Assembly (NCBI RefSeq): GCF_002090135.1
Contig: NZ_BBRL01000004.1
Coordinates: forward strand, 868,001 to 932,000
Origin: Demequina sp. NBRC 110055
Lineage (GTDB): Bacteria; Actinomycetota; Actinomycetes; Actinomycetales; Demequinaceae
DNA length: 64,000 nt
Reading direction: 5' to 3'
Of this stretch, positions 34,949 through 44,399 are shown one piece after another (position 1 is the stretch's first letter; every line of letters starts with the position of its first letter). The position numbers and the translations under genes are program-made. Below the pieces are notes generated by a model that did not search any database, was not told where the DNA came from, and was given only the letters and a program-made list of their open reading frames with translations.

Positions 34949-35947
34949 GTGACACAGAGCACCTCCTCGCCTGAGGCGCCCACCGAGAGCGACTACGGCA
35001 CCCACCCGGGAGCCGCCGCTAACCGCGTCTTCCGGTGGCTGTCCACCGGTGCCGGCGCCCTGATCCTCATCACCCTGGCCGCCGTCGCCACGTTCCTCCT
35101 TGCCGAGGCCTGGCCCGCGATTGCGATGGGGTCCGAGGAGTTGGGCGAGACCGTCTCCTTCATCAAGCCCGATCAGGGTCAGTCGCTGATGGAGATCATC
35201 GGCTACCTGATCTTCGGCACGTTGGTGATTTCGGTCATCGCCCTGCTGATCGCGACGCCCGTCGCGATCGGCATCGCGCTGTTCATCTCGCACTACGCGC
35301 CGCGCCGCCTGGCGCAGGGCCTGGGCTACATGATCGACCTGCTCGCGGCCGTGCCCTCCGTGGTCTACGGCCTGTGGGGCGTTGCGGTGCTCGTGCCCTT
35401 CATGCAGCCCTTCTATCAGTTCCTCGCGGACTACCTGGGTTTCATTCCGATCTTCGCGCCGCCGGAGTCCGGCGAGATCTTCACCGGCCGCGTCGCCATG
35501 AGCGCCGGCATCGTCCTCGCCATCATGATCCTGCCGATCATCACCGCCGTGTCGCGCGAGGTGTTCCTGCAGACCCCCACGCTGCACGAGGAGGCCGCCC
35601 TCGCCATGGGCGCCACCCGTTGGGAAATGATCAAGATGGCCGTGTTCCCCTTCGGCCGCTCCGGCATGATCGGCGCGACCATGCTGGGCCTCGGACGCGC
35701 GCTCGGCGAGACCATGGCCGTGCTGATGATCATCAGCCCCGGACTGACCTTCTCGGCCGCCGTGTTGCAGCCCAACCAGCACAACACCATTGCCGCGTAC
35801 ATCGCGCTGCAGTTCCCCGAGGCGAACTCGATGGGCGTGAACTCGCTCATCGCCATGGGTCTGGCGCTGTTCGTGATCACGCTGCTGGTCAACATGCTCG
35901 CGCGGTGGATTGTCTCCCGCCGCAAGGACTTCTCGGGAGCGAACTGA
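34949..35947 (+). CDS. pstC: Phosphate ABC transporter permease PstC
   Basis: PstC is one of two inner-membrane channel subunits. The 332 residues have six membrane segments; the first is near residue 30-50 and a large loop follows. The permease EAA-type motif is visible as EEAALAMGATRWEMIKMAVFP, and the family motif as DLLAAVPSVVYGLWG. The GTG at 34949 follows GAGGGAG. The stop overlaps the pstA start by one base (TGATG). The 97-base gap after pstS has no strong hairpin, so a single transcript is likely. Confidence 0.95.
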   Translation: MTQSTSSPEAPTESDYGTHPGAAANRVFRWLSTGAGALILITLAAVATFLLAEAWPAIAMGSEELGETVSFIKPDQGQSLMEIIGYLIFGTLVISVIALLIATPVAIGIALFISHYAPRRLAQGLGYMIDLLAAVPSVVYGLWGVAVLVPFMQPFYQFLADYLGFIPIFAPPESGEIFTGRVAMSAGIVLAIMILPIITAVSREVFLQTPTLHEEAALAMGATRWEMIKMAVFPFGRSGMIGATMLGLGRALGETMAVLMIISPGLTFSAAVLQPNQHNTIAAYIALQFPEANSMGVNSLIAMGLALFVITLLVNMLARWIVSRRKDFSGAN

Positions 35948-36939
35948 TGGCCACCACCCAGACCACCGCCCCCGCCCGCCGCACCGGCGCACCGGCCTTC
36001 GGCGAGATTTCCTCTTCGCGGCGCACCAAGAACGCGATGATGACCGGCCTCATCTATGGGGCGTTCATCCTCGCCGTCATCCCGCTGATCTGGCTGCTCG
36101 CGACGGTGCTCATCAAGGGCATCGATCGCTTCATGATCTCGGATGCCGCGGGCCGCGACGGCGGCTTCAACCTCGAGTTCCTCAACCAGACCATGCGCGG
36201 CATCTTCGGCGGCGACGCCCCGTACGGCGGCATCAGCCACGCCATCGTCGGCACGCTGATGATGACGCTCGCCGCGACCGTCATCTCCGTGCCCGTGGGC
36301 CTGCTGACCGCGATCTACCTCGTCGAATATGGCAAGGGTTGGCTGCAGAAGGCCATCACGTTCTTCGTGGACGTGATGACCGGTATCCCGTCCATCGTGG
36401 CCGGTCTGTTCGCCTACGCCCTGTTCGCGATCCTGGTCGGGCCGGGCACCAAGCTGGGCATCGTCGGCGCGATCGCGCTGAGCGTGCTGATGATCCCCGT
36501 CGTGGTGCGCTCCAGCGAGGAGATGCTGCGCCTGGTGCCCAATGAGCTGCGCGAGGCCTCCTATGCGCTGGGCGTGCCCAAGTGGCTGACCGTGCTCAAG
36601 GTCGTGCTGCGCACGTCCATCGCGGGTATCACCACGGGTATCACGCTCGCCATCGCGCGTGTGGTCGGCGAGACGGCGCCCCTGCTGGTGGCGGTGGGTG
36701 TCGCGGACTCGCTCAACTGGAACCTCTTCGACGGCCGCATGATGAGCCTGCCCGTCTACATCATCTCGGAGTACGAGGCCGGAGCGATCCCCTGTAGCCC
36801 CGACGACGCCGCGTGCATCGCCCAGATCCCCGAGTACCGTGCCTGGGCCGCCGCACTCGTCCTCATCCTCATCGTCATGGCGCTGAACCTCGTCGCCCGA
36901 CTCATCGCCAAGTTCTTCTCCCCCAAGTCCGGCCGCTAG
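35947..36939 (+). CDS. pstA: Phosphate ABC transporter permease PstA
   Basis: PstA is the second channel subunit of the Pst transporter. The 330 residues have six membrane segments, starting near residue 35. Family motifs include [20 protein letters not shown] and the EAA loop [20 protein letters not shown]. There is an extended loop with two cysteines (residues about 285 and 290, PCSPDDAAC). It overlaps pstC and is followed after 20 bases by pstB. Confidence 0.95.
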   Translation: MATTQTTAPARRTGAPAFGEISSSRRTKNAMMTGLIYGAFILAVIPLIWLLATVLIKGIDRFMISDAAGRDGGFNLEFLNQTMRGIFGGDAPYGGISHAIVGTLMMTLAATVISVPVGLLTAIYLVEYGKGWLQKAITFFVDVMTGIPSIVAGLFAYALFAILVGPGTKLGIVGAIALSVLMIPVVVRSSEEMLRLVPNELREASYALGVPKWLTVLKVVLRTSIAGITTGITLAIARVVGETAPLLVAVGVADSLNWNLFDGRMMSLPVYIISEYEAGAIPCSPDDAACIAQIPEYRAWAAALVLILIVMALNLVARLIAKFFSPKSGR

Positions 36940-36959
36940 GGCCAGAACCGGAGCCAGCA

Positions 36960-37739
36960 GTGTCCAAGCGCATCGACATCAACAACCTCAACGTCTACTA
37001 CGGCGAGTTCCTCGCGGTCGAGGACGTCTCCCTGTCGATCGAACCCAAGTCCATCACCGCATTCATCGGCCCGTCCGGTTGCGGCAAGTCGACCTTCCTT
37101 CGCACGCTCAACCGCATGCACGAGGTCATCCCCGGCGCCCGCGTCGAGGGCGAGGTGCTTATCGACGGCGTCAACCTCTACGGCGACAACGTGGACCCCG
37201 TCACCGTGCGCCGCCACGTGGGCATGGTCTTCCAGCGCCCCAACCCGTTCCCCACGATGTCGATCGCGGAGAACGTGCTGGCCGGCTACCGCCTCAACAA
37301 CAAGCGCGTGTCACGCTCCGACGCCGACGACCTCGTCGAGGAGTCGCTGCGCGGCGCCAACCTCTGGAACGAGGTCAAGGACCGCCTGGACCGTCCCGGC
37401 TCGTCGCTCTCGGGTGGCCAGCAGCAGCGCCTGTGCATCGCCCGCGCGATCGCCATCAAGCCCGACGTGCTACTCATGGACGAGCCCTGCTCGGCGCTCG
37501 ACCCCATCTCCACGCTCGCCATCGAGGACCTCATGGCCGAGCTGAAGGACCAGTACACGATCGTCATCGTGACTCACAACATGCAGCAGGCCGCGCGTGT
37601 GTCCGACCGCACCGCGTTCTTCAACATCGCCGGCACCGGCAAGCCCGGCAAGCTCATCGAGATGAACGAGACGCCCGTCATGTTCTCGACCCCGTCCGAG
37701 AAGGCCACCGAGGACTACATTTCGGGCCGCTTCGGTTGA
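36960..37739 (+). CDS. pstB: Phosphate ABC transporter ATP-binding protein PstB
   Basis: PstB is the ATPase of the phosphate importer and, with PhoU, part of the signalling complex. The 259 residues have Walker [10 protein letters not shown], the Q-loop [16 protein letters not shown], the signature [16 protein letters not shown], Walker [14 protein letters not shown] and the H-loop [21 protein letters not shown] at 36960 follows CCGGAG. A terminator follows at 37756. Confidence 0.97.
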   Translation: MSKRIDINNLNVYYGEFLAVEDVSLSIEPKSITAFIGPSGCGKSTFLRTLNRMHEVIPGARVEGEVLIDGVNLYGDNVDPVTVRRHVGMVFQRPNPFPTMSIAENVLAGYRLNNKRVSRSDADDLVEESLRGANLWNEVKDRLDRPGSSLSGGQQQRLCIARAIAIKPDVLLMDEPCSALDPISTLAIEDLMAELKDQYTIVIVTHNMQQAARVSDRTAFFNIAGTGKPGKLIEMNETPVMFSTPSEKATEDYISGRFG

Positions 37740-37755
37740 TCCGTCGCTGTCGCTG

Positions 37756-37786
37756 AGGGCGTCGGTGCTACGGCACCGGCGCCCTT
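37756..37786 (+). terminator. Terminator hairpin after pstB
   Basis: AGGGCGTCGGTGC pairs with GGCACCGGCGCCCT (one wobble/mismatch) and ends in TTT, 17 bases after the pstB stop. Confidence 0.75.
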
Positions 37787-37836
37787 TGGCGTTTCCGCCC
37801 GGTCGCCTCCGCCCCGTGTGCTTCCCACCCCCCCCG

Positions 37837-37939
37837 ATCGGTTTGGCCCACAGTTGTGACGGGTGGTGCCCAGGGGGCGGGTGTGAACCCATCCTGAGCC
37901 TCATGTGTCACATCCGTCCCACCTGTGGGCCACACCGAT
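37837..37939 (+). repeat. Palindromic intergenic element, family B copy 2
   Basis: A 103-bp dyad. The arms ATCGGTTTGGCCCACAG and CTGTGGGCCACACCGAT pair in 16 of 17 positions. The interior is the most divergent of the family. It lies in the 310-base gap between pstB and the convergent lipoprotein gene, the only one of the six copies without a plus-strand promoter directly downstream. The rest of the gap holds only the two terminators. Confidence 0.85.
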
Positions 37940-37995
37940 GTGCGGGCGTCGGGGCGACGCGTCCCACGGCGCCGGGTGCCGCCCTGCCCGAAAGT

Positions 37996-38034
37996 GCCGC
38001 GGCCCCGCTCCCCTCACGGGCAGCGGGGCCGCGG
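37996..38034 (-). terminator. Terminator hairpin after the LpqE-like gene
   Basis: GCCGCGGCCCCGCT pairs with AGCGGGGCCGCGGC (14 bp) around a loop near CCCCTCACGGGC, 17 bases past the minus-strand stop. Confidence 0.75.
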
Positions 38035-38050
38035 CTGTGCGGATGAGTGG

Positions 38051-38521
38051 TTAGCCGATCTCGGCGACCAGATCCGCGTACTCGGGCAGGGTGCCGTCCA
38101 TGACGGGGACCTCGACGGCGTGCACGTCGACGGTGTCGGCGGCGAAGGCGACGTTCGCGATCAGGCCGGGAGCGGCCACGGCGACGCCGGAGACCTCCGT
38201 GTCACCGTCGGCCGGGCCCAGCTTGACCGATTCGCCCGCAGGCACCGTCAGGTTGGTGGTGTTCTGGCCGTCGATCGAGATGTCAAGGTCGACGTCCTCG
38301 GCCGAGTCGTTGATCAGCGTGCCGATCAGCGTCGCGGGCGCGTCCACCTCCTCGGTCAGCACGATGAGGTTCAGCGCGGAGACGTCACCCACCACCAGCT
38401 GCGTGCCGTCGGAGGCGGAGTAGTTCTTGTGGGTCGTGATGGGGTTCACGTAGGAGCATCCGGCGAGCGCGACGGCGGCCAGCGACGCGGCGGCGAGTCG
38501 GGCGGGGACGGTGAGCTTCAC
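38051..38521 (-). CDS. LpqE-like lipoprotein
   Basis: The 156-residue precursor has a signal peptide with a clear lipobox (ALAGC near residues 18-22). The mature part has a beta-rich, copper-chaperone-like pattern (VVGDVSALNLIVLTEE, ATLIGTLINDSAEDVDLDIS, VPAGESVKLG). The position, divergent from carD, matches lpqE of mycobacteria, whose function is poorly defined. I assign the family from size, lipobox and synteny. The ATG is preceded by GGAAGGAA. Confidence 0.75.
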   Translation of the reverse strand: MKLTVPARLAAASLAAVALAGCSYVNPITTHKNYSASDGTQLVVGDVSALNLIVLTEEVDAPATLIGTLINDSAEDVDLDISIDGQNTTNLTVPAGESVKLGPADGDTEVSGVAVAAPGLIANVAFAADTVDVHAVEVPVMDGTLPEYADLVAEIG

Positions 38522-38658
38522 TGCGGTTCCTTCCGGGGAGACTGCGACAAGGATACTGGCCCGCGCGGGTGCGGCGCGCCTCAGTTCCCGCGTGTGCGCA
38601 CGCGCGCGCGAAGGCCCTACCCCGAATGACGCCCCTGTTATTCACAGGGGCGGAATGT

Positions 38659-38664
38659 TAGACT
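38659..38664 (+). promoter_or_regulatory. Putative -10 of carD
   Basis: TAGACT lies 30 bases upstream of the carD ATG, giving a leader of about 24 bases that contains the GAAGGGG ribosome site. The first in-frame ATG (38665) directly follows this hexamer and would therefore lie upstream of the transcript start. Confidence 0.55.
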
Positions 38665-38694
38665 ATGGATCTCTACGAAGGGGCACACTGCACC

Positions 38695-39177
38695 ATGAAC
38701 TTTGCCGTCGGCGAGACCGTCGTCTACCCGCACCACGGTGCGGCGCAGATCCAGGACATCAAGAAGCGCATCATTCGGGGCGAGGAGAAGACGTACCTCA
38801 AGCTGAAGGTGGCGCAGGGAGACCTCACCATCGAGGTTCCCGCGGAGAACGTCGACCTGGTCGGCGTCCGCGATGTCGTCGACAAGGAAGGCCTCGAGAA
38901 GGTCTTCGACGTGCTGCGTGAGCCCTACATCGAGGAGCCCACCAACTGGTCGCGTCGCTACAAGGCCAACGTCGAGAAGCTCGCTTCCGGTGACGTCATC
39001 CGCGTGGCCGAGGTCGTGCGCGACCTGTCGCGTCGCGACACCGACAAGGGCCTGTCCGCCGGCGAGAAGCGCATGCTGCACAAGGCGCGCCAGATCCTCG
39101 TCAGCGAACTCGCGCTTGCCGAGAAGTGCGACGAGGAGACGGCGGAGAAGCGCCTGGACGAGGTCCTCGCCTCGTGA
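38695..39177 (+). CDS. carD: CarD family RNA polymerase-binding regulator
   Basis: CarD binds RNA polymerase beta and stabilises open promoter complexes, notably at rRNA promoters, and is essential in mycobacteria. The 160-residue protein has the RNAP-interaction domain ([40 protein letters not shown]) and a helical DNA-binding domain ([37 protein letters not shown]). ATG 38695 is chosen because GAAGGGG lies 12-18 bases before it and the protein then starts as in homologues. It overlaps ispD (GTGA), the usual actinobacterial order. Confidence 0.96.
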   Translation: MNFAVGETVVYPHHGAAQIQDIKKRIIRGEEKTYLKLKVAQGDLTIEVPAENVDLVGVRDVVDKEGLEKVFDVLREPYIEEPTNWSRRYKANVEKLASGDVIRVAEVVRDLSRRDTDKGLSAGEKRMLHKARQILVSELALAEKCDEETAEKRLDEVLAS

Positions 39178-39845
39178 CCATCGCGGCGGTCGTTACGGCC
39201 GCCGGCTCTGGTACCCGACTGGGCGCCGACCTCCCCAAGGCCCTCGTGCCTGTGGGTGGCATGCCTTTGGTCGCCTGGGCAGTGGACGCCATCTCTCAGG
39301 TGGCCGATGCCGTCGTCGTCACCGCGCCCGCGTCGCACCTTGATCAGTTCAGGGCGTCCGTACCAGGGGTGACCGTGGTTGCCGGCGCGGATTCTCGTCA
39401 GGATTCCGTGCACGCGGGTCTTCGTGCCTTGGGGCTCGCGGACGATGACATCGTGTTGATCCACGATGCGGCGCGCGCGTTCCAGACCGCCGACGTCATG
39501 CTTGCCACGGTCGACGCGGTCCTGGCCGGCGCCGACGGAGCCGTTCCCGTCGTCGATGTCGTCGACACCCTCGTGGCGGCCCCCGCCGCCAACGGAGCCC
39601 TCGGCGATCCCGTCGACCGAACGGCCGTCCGCGCCGTCCAGACGCCTCAGACCTTTCGCGCCGCCGCGATCCTGGACGCGCACCGCCGCGGCGAGTCGGG
39701 AGCGACGGACGACGCCACCCTTGCGCGCGCATGCGGATATCGCGTGGTTGCCGTCGGCGGGCATGAGGACGGACTCAAGGTGACCCGACCGCGCGACCTT
39801 GCCGTGGCATCGGCCATCGCGACCAGCCGCAAGGAGAGTGCATGA
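39174..39845 (+). CDS. ispD: 2-C-methyl-D-erythritol 4-phosphate cytidylyltransferase
   Basis: IspD adds CMP to methylerythritol phosphate in the non-mevalonate isoprenoid pathway. The 223 residues begin with the nucleotidyltransferase motif [16 protein letters not shown] and continue with [37 protein letters not shown] and [12 protein letters not shown], all characteristic. GTG at 39174 overlaps the carD stop. The stop overlaps the ispF start (ATGA), so these two pathway steps are coupled. Confidence 0.96.
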   Translation: MTIAAVVTAAGSGTRLGADLPKALVPVGGMPLVAWAVDAISQVADAVVVTAPASHLDQFRASVPGVTVVAGADSRQDSVHAGLRALGLADDDIVLIHDAARAFQTADVMLATVDAVLAGADGAVPVVDVVDTLVAAPAANGALGDPVDRTAVRAVQTPQTFRAAAILDAHRRGESGATDDATLARACGYRVVAVGGHEDGLKVTRPRDLAVASAIATSRKESA

Positions 39846-40330
39846 CCATCCCCCGCATCGGCCAGGGCGTCGACGTCCACGCGTTTGGTGAGCCCGGCGT
39901 CGGCACGCTCGCCCTCGCGGGCCTCACGTGGCCCGGGGAGACTCCGCTCACCGGCCACTCCGACGGCGACTGCGCCTCCCACGCCGCGTGCGACGCGCTC
40001 CTGAGCGCCGCCGGTCTGGGTGACCTGGGCTCCAACTACGGCACCGACCGTCCCGAGTGGGCTGGCGCCTCCGGCGTCGCGCTCCTCGAGGAGACGGCGC
40101 GGCGCGTGCGCGAGGCGGGCTTTGAGATCGGTAACGTCGCCGTTCAGATCCTCGGCAATCGGCCCAAGCTCTCGCCACGGCGTGCCGAGGCGGAGGCGAC
40201 CATGGCAGCGGCCATCAATGCGACCGTCAGCGTGTCCGCGACCACGACCGACGGCCTGGGCCTGACGGGCCGCGGCGAGGGTATCGCCGCGATCGCAACG
40301 GCACTCGTCTTCCCTGCATCGGACCGGTAG
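39842..40330 (+). CDS. ispF: 2-C-methyl-D-erythritol 2,4-cyclodiphosphate synthase
   Basis: IspF closes the cyclic diphosphate in the MEP pathway. The 162 residues show the metal-site DVHAF in [41 protein letters not shown] and [20 protein letters not shown]. Length and motifs are normal for a single-domain trimer. It overlaps ispD by 4 bases; cysS follows 10 bases later with its own leaderless-type promoter. Confidence 0.97.
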   Translation: MTIPRIGQGVDVHAFGEPGVGTLALAGLTWPGETPLTGHSDGDCASHAACDALLSAAGLGDLGSNYGTDRPEWAGASGVALLEETARRVREAGFEIGNVAVQILGNRPKLSPRRAEAEATMAAAINATVSVSATTTDGLGLTGRGEGIAAIATALVFPASDR

Positions 40331-40333
40331 CCT
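40328..40333 (+). promoter_or_regulatory. Putative -10 of cysS (leaderless)
   Basis: TAGCCT, overlapping the ispF stop, ends 7 bases before the GTG start of cysS. Confidence 0.5.
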
Positions 40334-40340
40334 GGCTCGC

Positions 40341-41756
40341 GTGACTCTGACGCTGTTCGACACCTCGACCCGTACCGAGCGCGCCTTCGAGCCGCTTGAG
40401 CCCGGGAAGGTCGGCATCTACCTGTGTGGGCCGACCGTGCAGAGCAGCCCGCACGTGGGTCACCTGCGCAGCGCCGTCGCGTTCGACGTGCTGCAGCGCT
40501 GGCTCGAGCGCACGGGGCACCAGGTGACCATGGTGCGCAACGTCACCGACATCGACGACAAGACCCTGATGAAGGCCGCCGAGGCGGGCGTGCCGTGGTG
40601 GCAGTGGGCGCTGACCTACGAGCGCGAGTTCCAGGCCGCCTATGCCGCCGTGGGCGTGCTGCCGCCCGCCGCCGAGCCCCGCGCCACCGGCCACATCCCC
40701 GAGATCATCGCGCTTGTCGCGCGGCTCATCGAGCGCGGCCACGCCTACGAGCTGAGCGGCTCGGTGTACTTCGACGTGCGCTCGTTCTCGGAGTACGGCT
40801 CGCTGACCCGCCAGGCGCTCGACGACCTCACTCCCGCCCCCGACGCGCCCGCCGACGACAAGCACGACCCGCGCGACTTCGCCCTGTGGAAGGCGCGCAA
40901 GTCGACGGAGCCCGAGACGGCGTCGTGGGACTCGCCCTGGGGTCCCGGACGTCCCGGCTGGCACATCGAGTGCTCCGCGATGGCGCGCCGGTTCCTCGGC
41001 GATGCGTTCGACATCCACGGCGGCGGCCTTGACCTGCGCTTCCCTCACCACGAGAACGAGCAGGCCCAGTCGCGCGGCGCGGGCTACGACTTCGCGCAAC
41101 TGTGGATGCACTCGGCCTGGGTCACCCAGTCGGGCGCGAAGATGTCGAAGTCGTTGGGCAACGGCCTGCTGGTGTCCGAGGTCCTGTCGCGATACCCGGC
41201 CGCGGCGCTCCGCCTGGCCCTGGCCCAGGTGCACTACCGCTCCATGCTCGAGTACTCCGAGCAGACCATGGAGGACGCCACTGCGACGTGGAACCGCCTC
41301 GCGGGCTTCGTCACGCGCGCGTCGGACCGCGTCGGCGCGCTGACCCTCGCGGAGGTGCGGGCGGCCACGCTGCCCGAGCCCTTCGTCGAGGCGATGGACG
41401 ACGACCTGTCCGTGCCTCGTGCCCTCGCGCACGTGCATGAGACGGTGCGTGCGGGCAACGCCGCGCTCACCGGCGGTGACGATGCCGTGGTTGCCGAGTC
41501 GCTGCTGTCGGTGCGGGCCATGCTCGACGCACTGGGTCTCGACCCGGCGAGCGAGACGTGGGCCGCAGCCGATTCCGGTGCGGACTCCGCGATGACCGCC
41601 CTGGATTCTCTGGTGCAGGCCGACATTCAGGCCCGCGCCGCAGCTCGTGCGGCGAAGGACTGGGGCACGGCCGATGCGATCCGCGACCGCCTGGCCGAGG
41701 CCGGCATTGTGGTCGAGGACGGCGCCGACGGCGCCCGCTGGTCTCTCCAGGACTAA
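40341..41756 (+). CDS. cysS: Cysteinyl-tRNA synthetase
   Basis: CysS charges tRNA-Cys. The 471-residue class I enzyme has the HIGH-type motif as PHVGHLRS, zinc ligands in YLCGPTVQ and [28 protein letters not shown], and the KMSKS loop in [10 protein letters not shown]. The C-terminal anticodon-binding DALR-like domain is present. In mycobacteria a related protein is MshC; here full length and synteny after ispF support CysS. Repeat B3 begins 35 bases after the stop. Confidence 0.95.
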   Translation: MTLTLFDTSTRTERAFEPLEPGKVGIYLCGPTVQSSPHVGHLRSAVAFDVLQRWLERTGHQVTMVRNVTDIDDKTLMKAAEAGVPWWQWALTYEREFQAAYAAVGVLPPAAEPRATGHIPEIIALVARLIERGHAYELSGSVYFDVRSFSEYGSLTRQALDDLTPAPDAPADDKHDPRDFALWKARKSTEPETASWDSPWGPGRPGWHIECSAMARRFLGDAFDIHGGGLDLRFPHHENEQAQSRGAGYDFAQLWMHSAWVTQSGAKMSKSLGNGLLVSEVLSRYPAAALRLALAQVHYRSMLEYSEQTMEDATATWNRLAGFVTRASDRVGALTLAEVRAATLPEPFVEAMDDDLSVPRALAHVHETVRAGNAALTGGDDAVVAESLLSVRAMLDALGLDPASETWAAADSGADSAMTALDSLVQADIQARAAARAAKDWGTADAIRDRLAEAGIVVEDGADGARWSLQD

Positions 41757-41791
41757 CGTCGCCGGGCGCCGAACCGGCCCGCGTCTCGCCC

Positions 41792-41894
41792 GTCGGTTTG
41801 GCCCACGGATGTGACGCAGGGGTGCGACGTGACACATGGGGCCGTCCCACCGGCCGCATAGGTCACACGCGTCACACGTGTGGGCCAAACCGAC
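41792..41894 (+). repeat. Palindromic intergenic element, family B copy 3
   Basis: A 103-bp dyad. The arms GTCGGTTTGGCCCAC and GTGGGCCAAACCGAC are perfect over 15 bp and extend through TGTGACGC / GCGTCACA after a 3-base bulge. The terminal pair is G-C here but A-T in copy 1, a compensatory change. It lies between cysS and rlmB. Confidence 0.9.
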
Positions 41895-41923
41895 CGTGCA
41901 AGCGAAGCCCTGTCCTCGGCGAC

Positions 41924-41929
41924 TACCCT
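41924..41929 (+). promoter_or_regulatory. Putative -10 of rlmB (leaderless)
   Basis: TACCCT ends 7 bases before the rlmB ATG; no ribosome site is present. Confidence 0.55.
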
Positions 41930-41936
41930 TGTCCCC

Positions 41937-42887
41937 ATGGCAGGTAACTCGAAGCGCCGCGGCGCGACTCGCAACGCGGGCTCCAAGAAGGGCGCGACCG
42001 TCGGCACCGGCGGGCACGGGCGCAAGGCGCTCGAGGGCAAGGGGCCGACCCCCAGGGCCGAAGACCGGCCCAACCACAAGGCCTACAAGGCGAAGAAGAA
42101 GGCCGAGGCGGAGGCCGCGAAGCGACCCCAGGGCAAGGGCCGCGTGACGCCGCGCGACCGCACGTCGTCCTCGAACGAGCTCGCGATCGGTCGCAACAGC
42201 GTGCTCGAGGCGCTGCGTATGGGCGTTCCGGCGACCACGCTGCTGGTGTTCAACCGCATCGACGCCGACGACCGCGTCACCGAGATCGTGTCGCTCGCCG
42301 TCGAGAACTCCGTGCCGGTGCGCGAGGTGGCCAAGGCCACGCTCGACGGTCTGGCAGGCGGCAGCCCCCACCAGGGCGTCGCGCTCGAGGTGCCGCCGTA
42401 CGAGTACGCCGACCCCGAGGACTTCCTCGACGAGCGCGGTCCCATCGCGGTGCTCGACGGCATCCAGGATCCGCGCAATCTGGGCGCCATCATGCGTTCT
42501 GCCGCGGCGTTCGGCGCCGCCGGCATCGTCATCCCCGAGCGCCGCGCCGCGGGCGTGACCGTCGCCGCGTGGAAGGTCTCGGCCGGTGCCGCGGCCCGCT
42601 TGCGCGTGGCCCGCGCCACCAATATCACCCGCACCCTCGAGGCCTATAAGAAGGCCGGCCGCTTCGTCATCGGCCTGGACGCCGGGGGAGAGGTCGACCT
42701 GCACGAGTCGCAGCTGCTCGACGGTCCCCTCGTGATCGTGGTGGGCTCCGAGGGTGACGGCATCTCGCGCCTGGTGCGCGAGACGTGCGACCAGATCGTG
42801 TCGATCCCCATCGGCGAGGTCGAGAGCCTCAACGCCTCGGTCGCCGCGTCGATCGCGCTGTACGAGGCGGGGCGCCGGCTGGGCTGA
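41937..42887 (+). CDS. rlmB: 23S rRNA (guanosine-2'-O)-methyltransferase RlmB (SpoU family)
   Basis: RlmB methylates the 2'-O of a conserved guanosine in 23S rRNA. The 316 residues start with a long basic, Lys/Arg/Gly-rich extension (about 70 residues) typical of actinobacteria. The substrate-binding domain (ELAIGRNSVLEALRMG) and the SPOUT knot follow, with motif 1 NLGAIMRSAAAFGA, motif 2 VVGSEGDGISRLVRETCD and motif 3 IPIGEVESLNASVAASIALY. The ATG at 41937 gives this N-terminus and is preceded by a leaderless-type promoter. Confidence 0.94.
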   Translation: MAGNSKRRGATRNAGSKKGATVGTGGHGRKALEGKGPTPRAEDRPNHKAYKAKKKAEAEAAKRPQGKGRVTPRDRTSSSNELAIGRNSVLEALRMGVPATTLLVFNRIDADDRVTEIVSLAVENSVPVREVAKATLDGLAGGSPHQGVALEVPPYEYADPEDFLDERGPIAVLDGIQDPRNLGAIMRSAAAFGAAGIVIPERRAAGVTVAAWKVSAGAAARLRVARATNITRTLEAYKKAGRFVIGLDAGGEVDLHESQLLDGPLVIVVGSEGDGISRLVRETCDQIVSIPIGEVESLNASVAASIALYEAGRRLG

Positions 42888-42923
42888 GACACGGCCAGGC
42901 CGGTCGCCGGGCCCGAGTGGCGC

Positions 42924-44243
42924 CTAGTCCAGCTGCCCGGTGCGCGGCAGGTTCTGCCATGCGTGAATCATCGTCGTGTGCGTGGGCGCCTCACGCGCAA
43001 CGGGCATGCCGGCGGCGTCGACCCCGTCCTCGAACTCGGAGATCTCGTGGCCCAGCACCGCCTGCTCGTCGGGGTGCGTGGGAAGGACGTTCTTGACGTA
43101 GGACGCGACCGCCTCGGGCATCGTGACGGAGGGGTCCTTCTCGGCGAGGAACCAGCGGTGGTCGAGCACCTCGTGGAACACCTGAGCGGGCTCGAGCTTG
43201 CGGCGGTACTCGCGCGGCACAGCGCGCACGGTGGGCTCGAAGACGTCGGCGAGCCACTCGTGCGCGGCGAGCACCTCGTCCTCCTCGTTACCGGTGACGA
43301 CCCGGTACTCGTCCATGTCGTTCAGCAAGCGTCGCGCCTGGTTCTCCTGCACGTCCAAGCCCGTCAGCCGCAGCAGGCGCCGCGAGTGGTGGCCGGCGTC
43401 CACGACCTTGGGGCGGATGGTCAGCTCCGAGCCGTCCGCGGTCTGCGTCATGTCCAGTTCGCCCACGTCGAAGCCCAGGTCGTTGAGGGCCTGGACACGT
43501 TCGGCGACGTGCTTGCGCACGTTTTCGCGGTACGTCTGCTTCTCGGTGAGCGTGTTCCACAGCTCCTTGTAGCGCTCCTCGATGCGGTCGCCCACCTCGA
43601 GCGGGTCGACGGCATCGTCGAGCTCGGCGGCGGCCTGCAGGTCGAACATCTCGCCGATGATGTTGGTGCGCGCCAGGTCGATGTCGTACGCGCGCTGGCC
43701 CGGCGTCAGGTCGCGGTGCAGGTCGCCGGTTTCGGCATCGACGAGGTAGGCGGAGAACGCCTCGGCATCGCGACGAAACAGTGCGTTCGAGAGCGACACG
43801 TCGCCCCAGTAGAAGCCCAGCAGGTGCAGCCGCACCAACAGCACGGCCAGCGCATCGATGAGGCGCGTCAGCGTGTTGTCGCGCAGGGCCTGGCTGAACA
43901 GTGCTCGGTACGGCAGCGAGAACTGCAGGTGCTCGGTCACGAGTGCGGCGGCGAGCTCCTCGCCGTTGTCGTCCACGCGGCCATCGACGACGGCGAAGGG
44001 CACCACGCACGGCGCGCCCATCCGCCCCAGCTCCTTGAGCATGTCGAACTCGCGCTTCGCCATCGGAGCGACGGTCTCCTTGACCGCAAGCACGCGCCCG
44101 CGGAAGCGCACAAACCGCACCACGTGGCGAGAGATACCGCGGGGGAGGGCCGCGAGGGTGTCCTTGGGCCATGTCTCCAGCGGAACGGACCACGGCAGGT
44201 CCAACAGCTCAGGGTCAACCGCGCCGGTGATCTTCAAGGCCAT
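42924..44243 (-). CDS. DUF4032 protein with lipopolysaccharide-kinase-like domain
   Basis: The 439-residue protein has a protein-kinase-like N-terminal half: a Lys in VLAVKETVAPMAKREFDMLK, a hinge-like TEHLQFSLPYRAL, and a catalytic-loop-like WGDVSLSNALFRRDAEAFSA with the acidic residue pair VDAETGDL. The C-terminal half is the DUF4032 domain. This actinobacterial architecture is widespread, but no substrate is known. A TAGAGT hexamer 6 bases before the ATG on the minus strand suggests a leaderless transcript. It converges on rlmB with 36 bases between stops and no strong hairpin. Confidence 0.82.
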   Translation of the reverse strand: MALKITGAVDPELLDLPWSVPLETWPKDTLAALPRGISRHVVRFVRFRGRVLAVKETVAPMAKREFDMLKELGRMGAPCVVPFAVVDGRVDDNGEELAAALVTEHLQFSLPYRALFSQALRDNTLTRLIDALAVLLVRLHLLGFYWGDVSLSNALFRRDAEAFSAYLVDAETGDLHRDLTPGQRAYDIDLARTNIIGEMFDLQAAAELDDAVDPLEVGDRIEERYKELWNTLTEKQTYRENVRKHVAERVQALNDLGFDVGELDMTQTADGSELTIRPKVVDAGHHSRRLLRLTGLDVQENQARRLLNDMDEYRVVTGNEEDEVLAAHEWLADVFEPTVRAVPREYRRKLEPAQVFHEVLDHRWFLAEKDPSVTMPEAVASYVKNVLPTHPDEQAVLGHEISEFEDGVDAAGMPVAREAPTHTTMIHAWQNLPRTGQLD

Positions 44244-44249
44244 GTCACC

Positions 44250-44255
44250 ACTCTA
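44250..44255 (-). promoter_or_regulatory. Putative -10 of the DUF4032 gene (leaderless)
   Basis: TAGAGT on the minus strand ends 6 bases before the ATG. Confidence 0.5.
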
Positions 44256-44272
44256 GGGCTCGCCACCGACGG

Positions 44273-44324
44273 CGGCCGATGCCGTGGCGGGCTTTCGTAC
44301 GACGCCCCGCCACCGCATCGGCCG
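44273..44324. repeat. GGCCGATGC-paired hairpin (family C copy 2)
   Basis: The stem and loop closely match 33469-33520: left arm CGGCCGATGCCGTGGCGGGC, loop containing TTTCGTACGA, right arm ending GCATCGGCCG. It lies between the terminator of the minus-strand ABC ATPase gene and the promoter of the minus-strand DUF4032 gene. Confidence 0.8.
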
Positions 44325-44341
44325 GCCGGGGGCAGGCACAG

Positions 44342-44380
44342 CGAAAGGGGCGGCCCGGGTTGCCCCGGACCGCCCCTTTC
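44342..44380 (-). terminator. Terminator hairpin after the MalK-like gene
   Basis: GAAAGGGGCGGCCCGGG and CCCCGGACCGCCCCTTTC form a long GC stem that ends in TTTC on the minus strand, 20 bases past the stop. Confidence 0.85.
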
Positions 44381-44399
44381 GGCGTGAACGACGTCAGCG

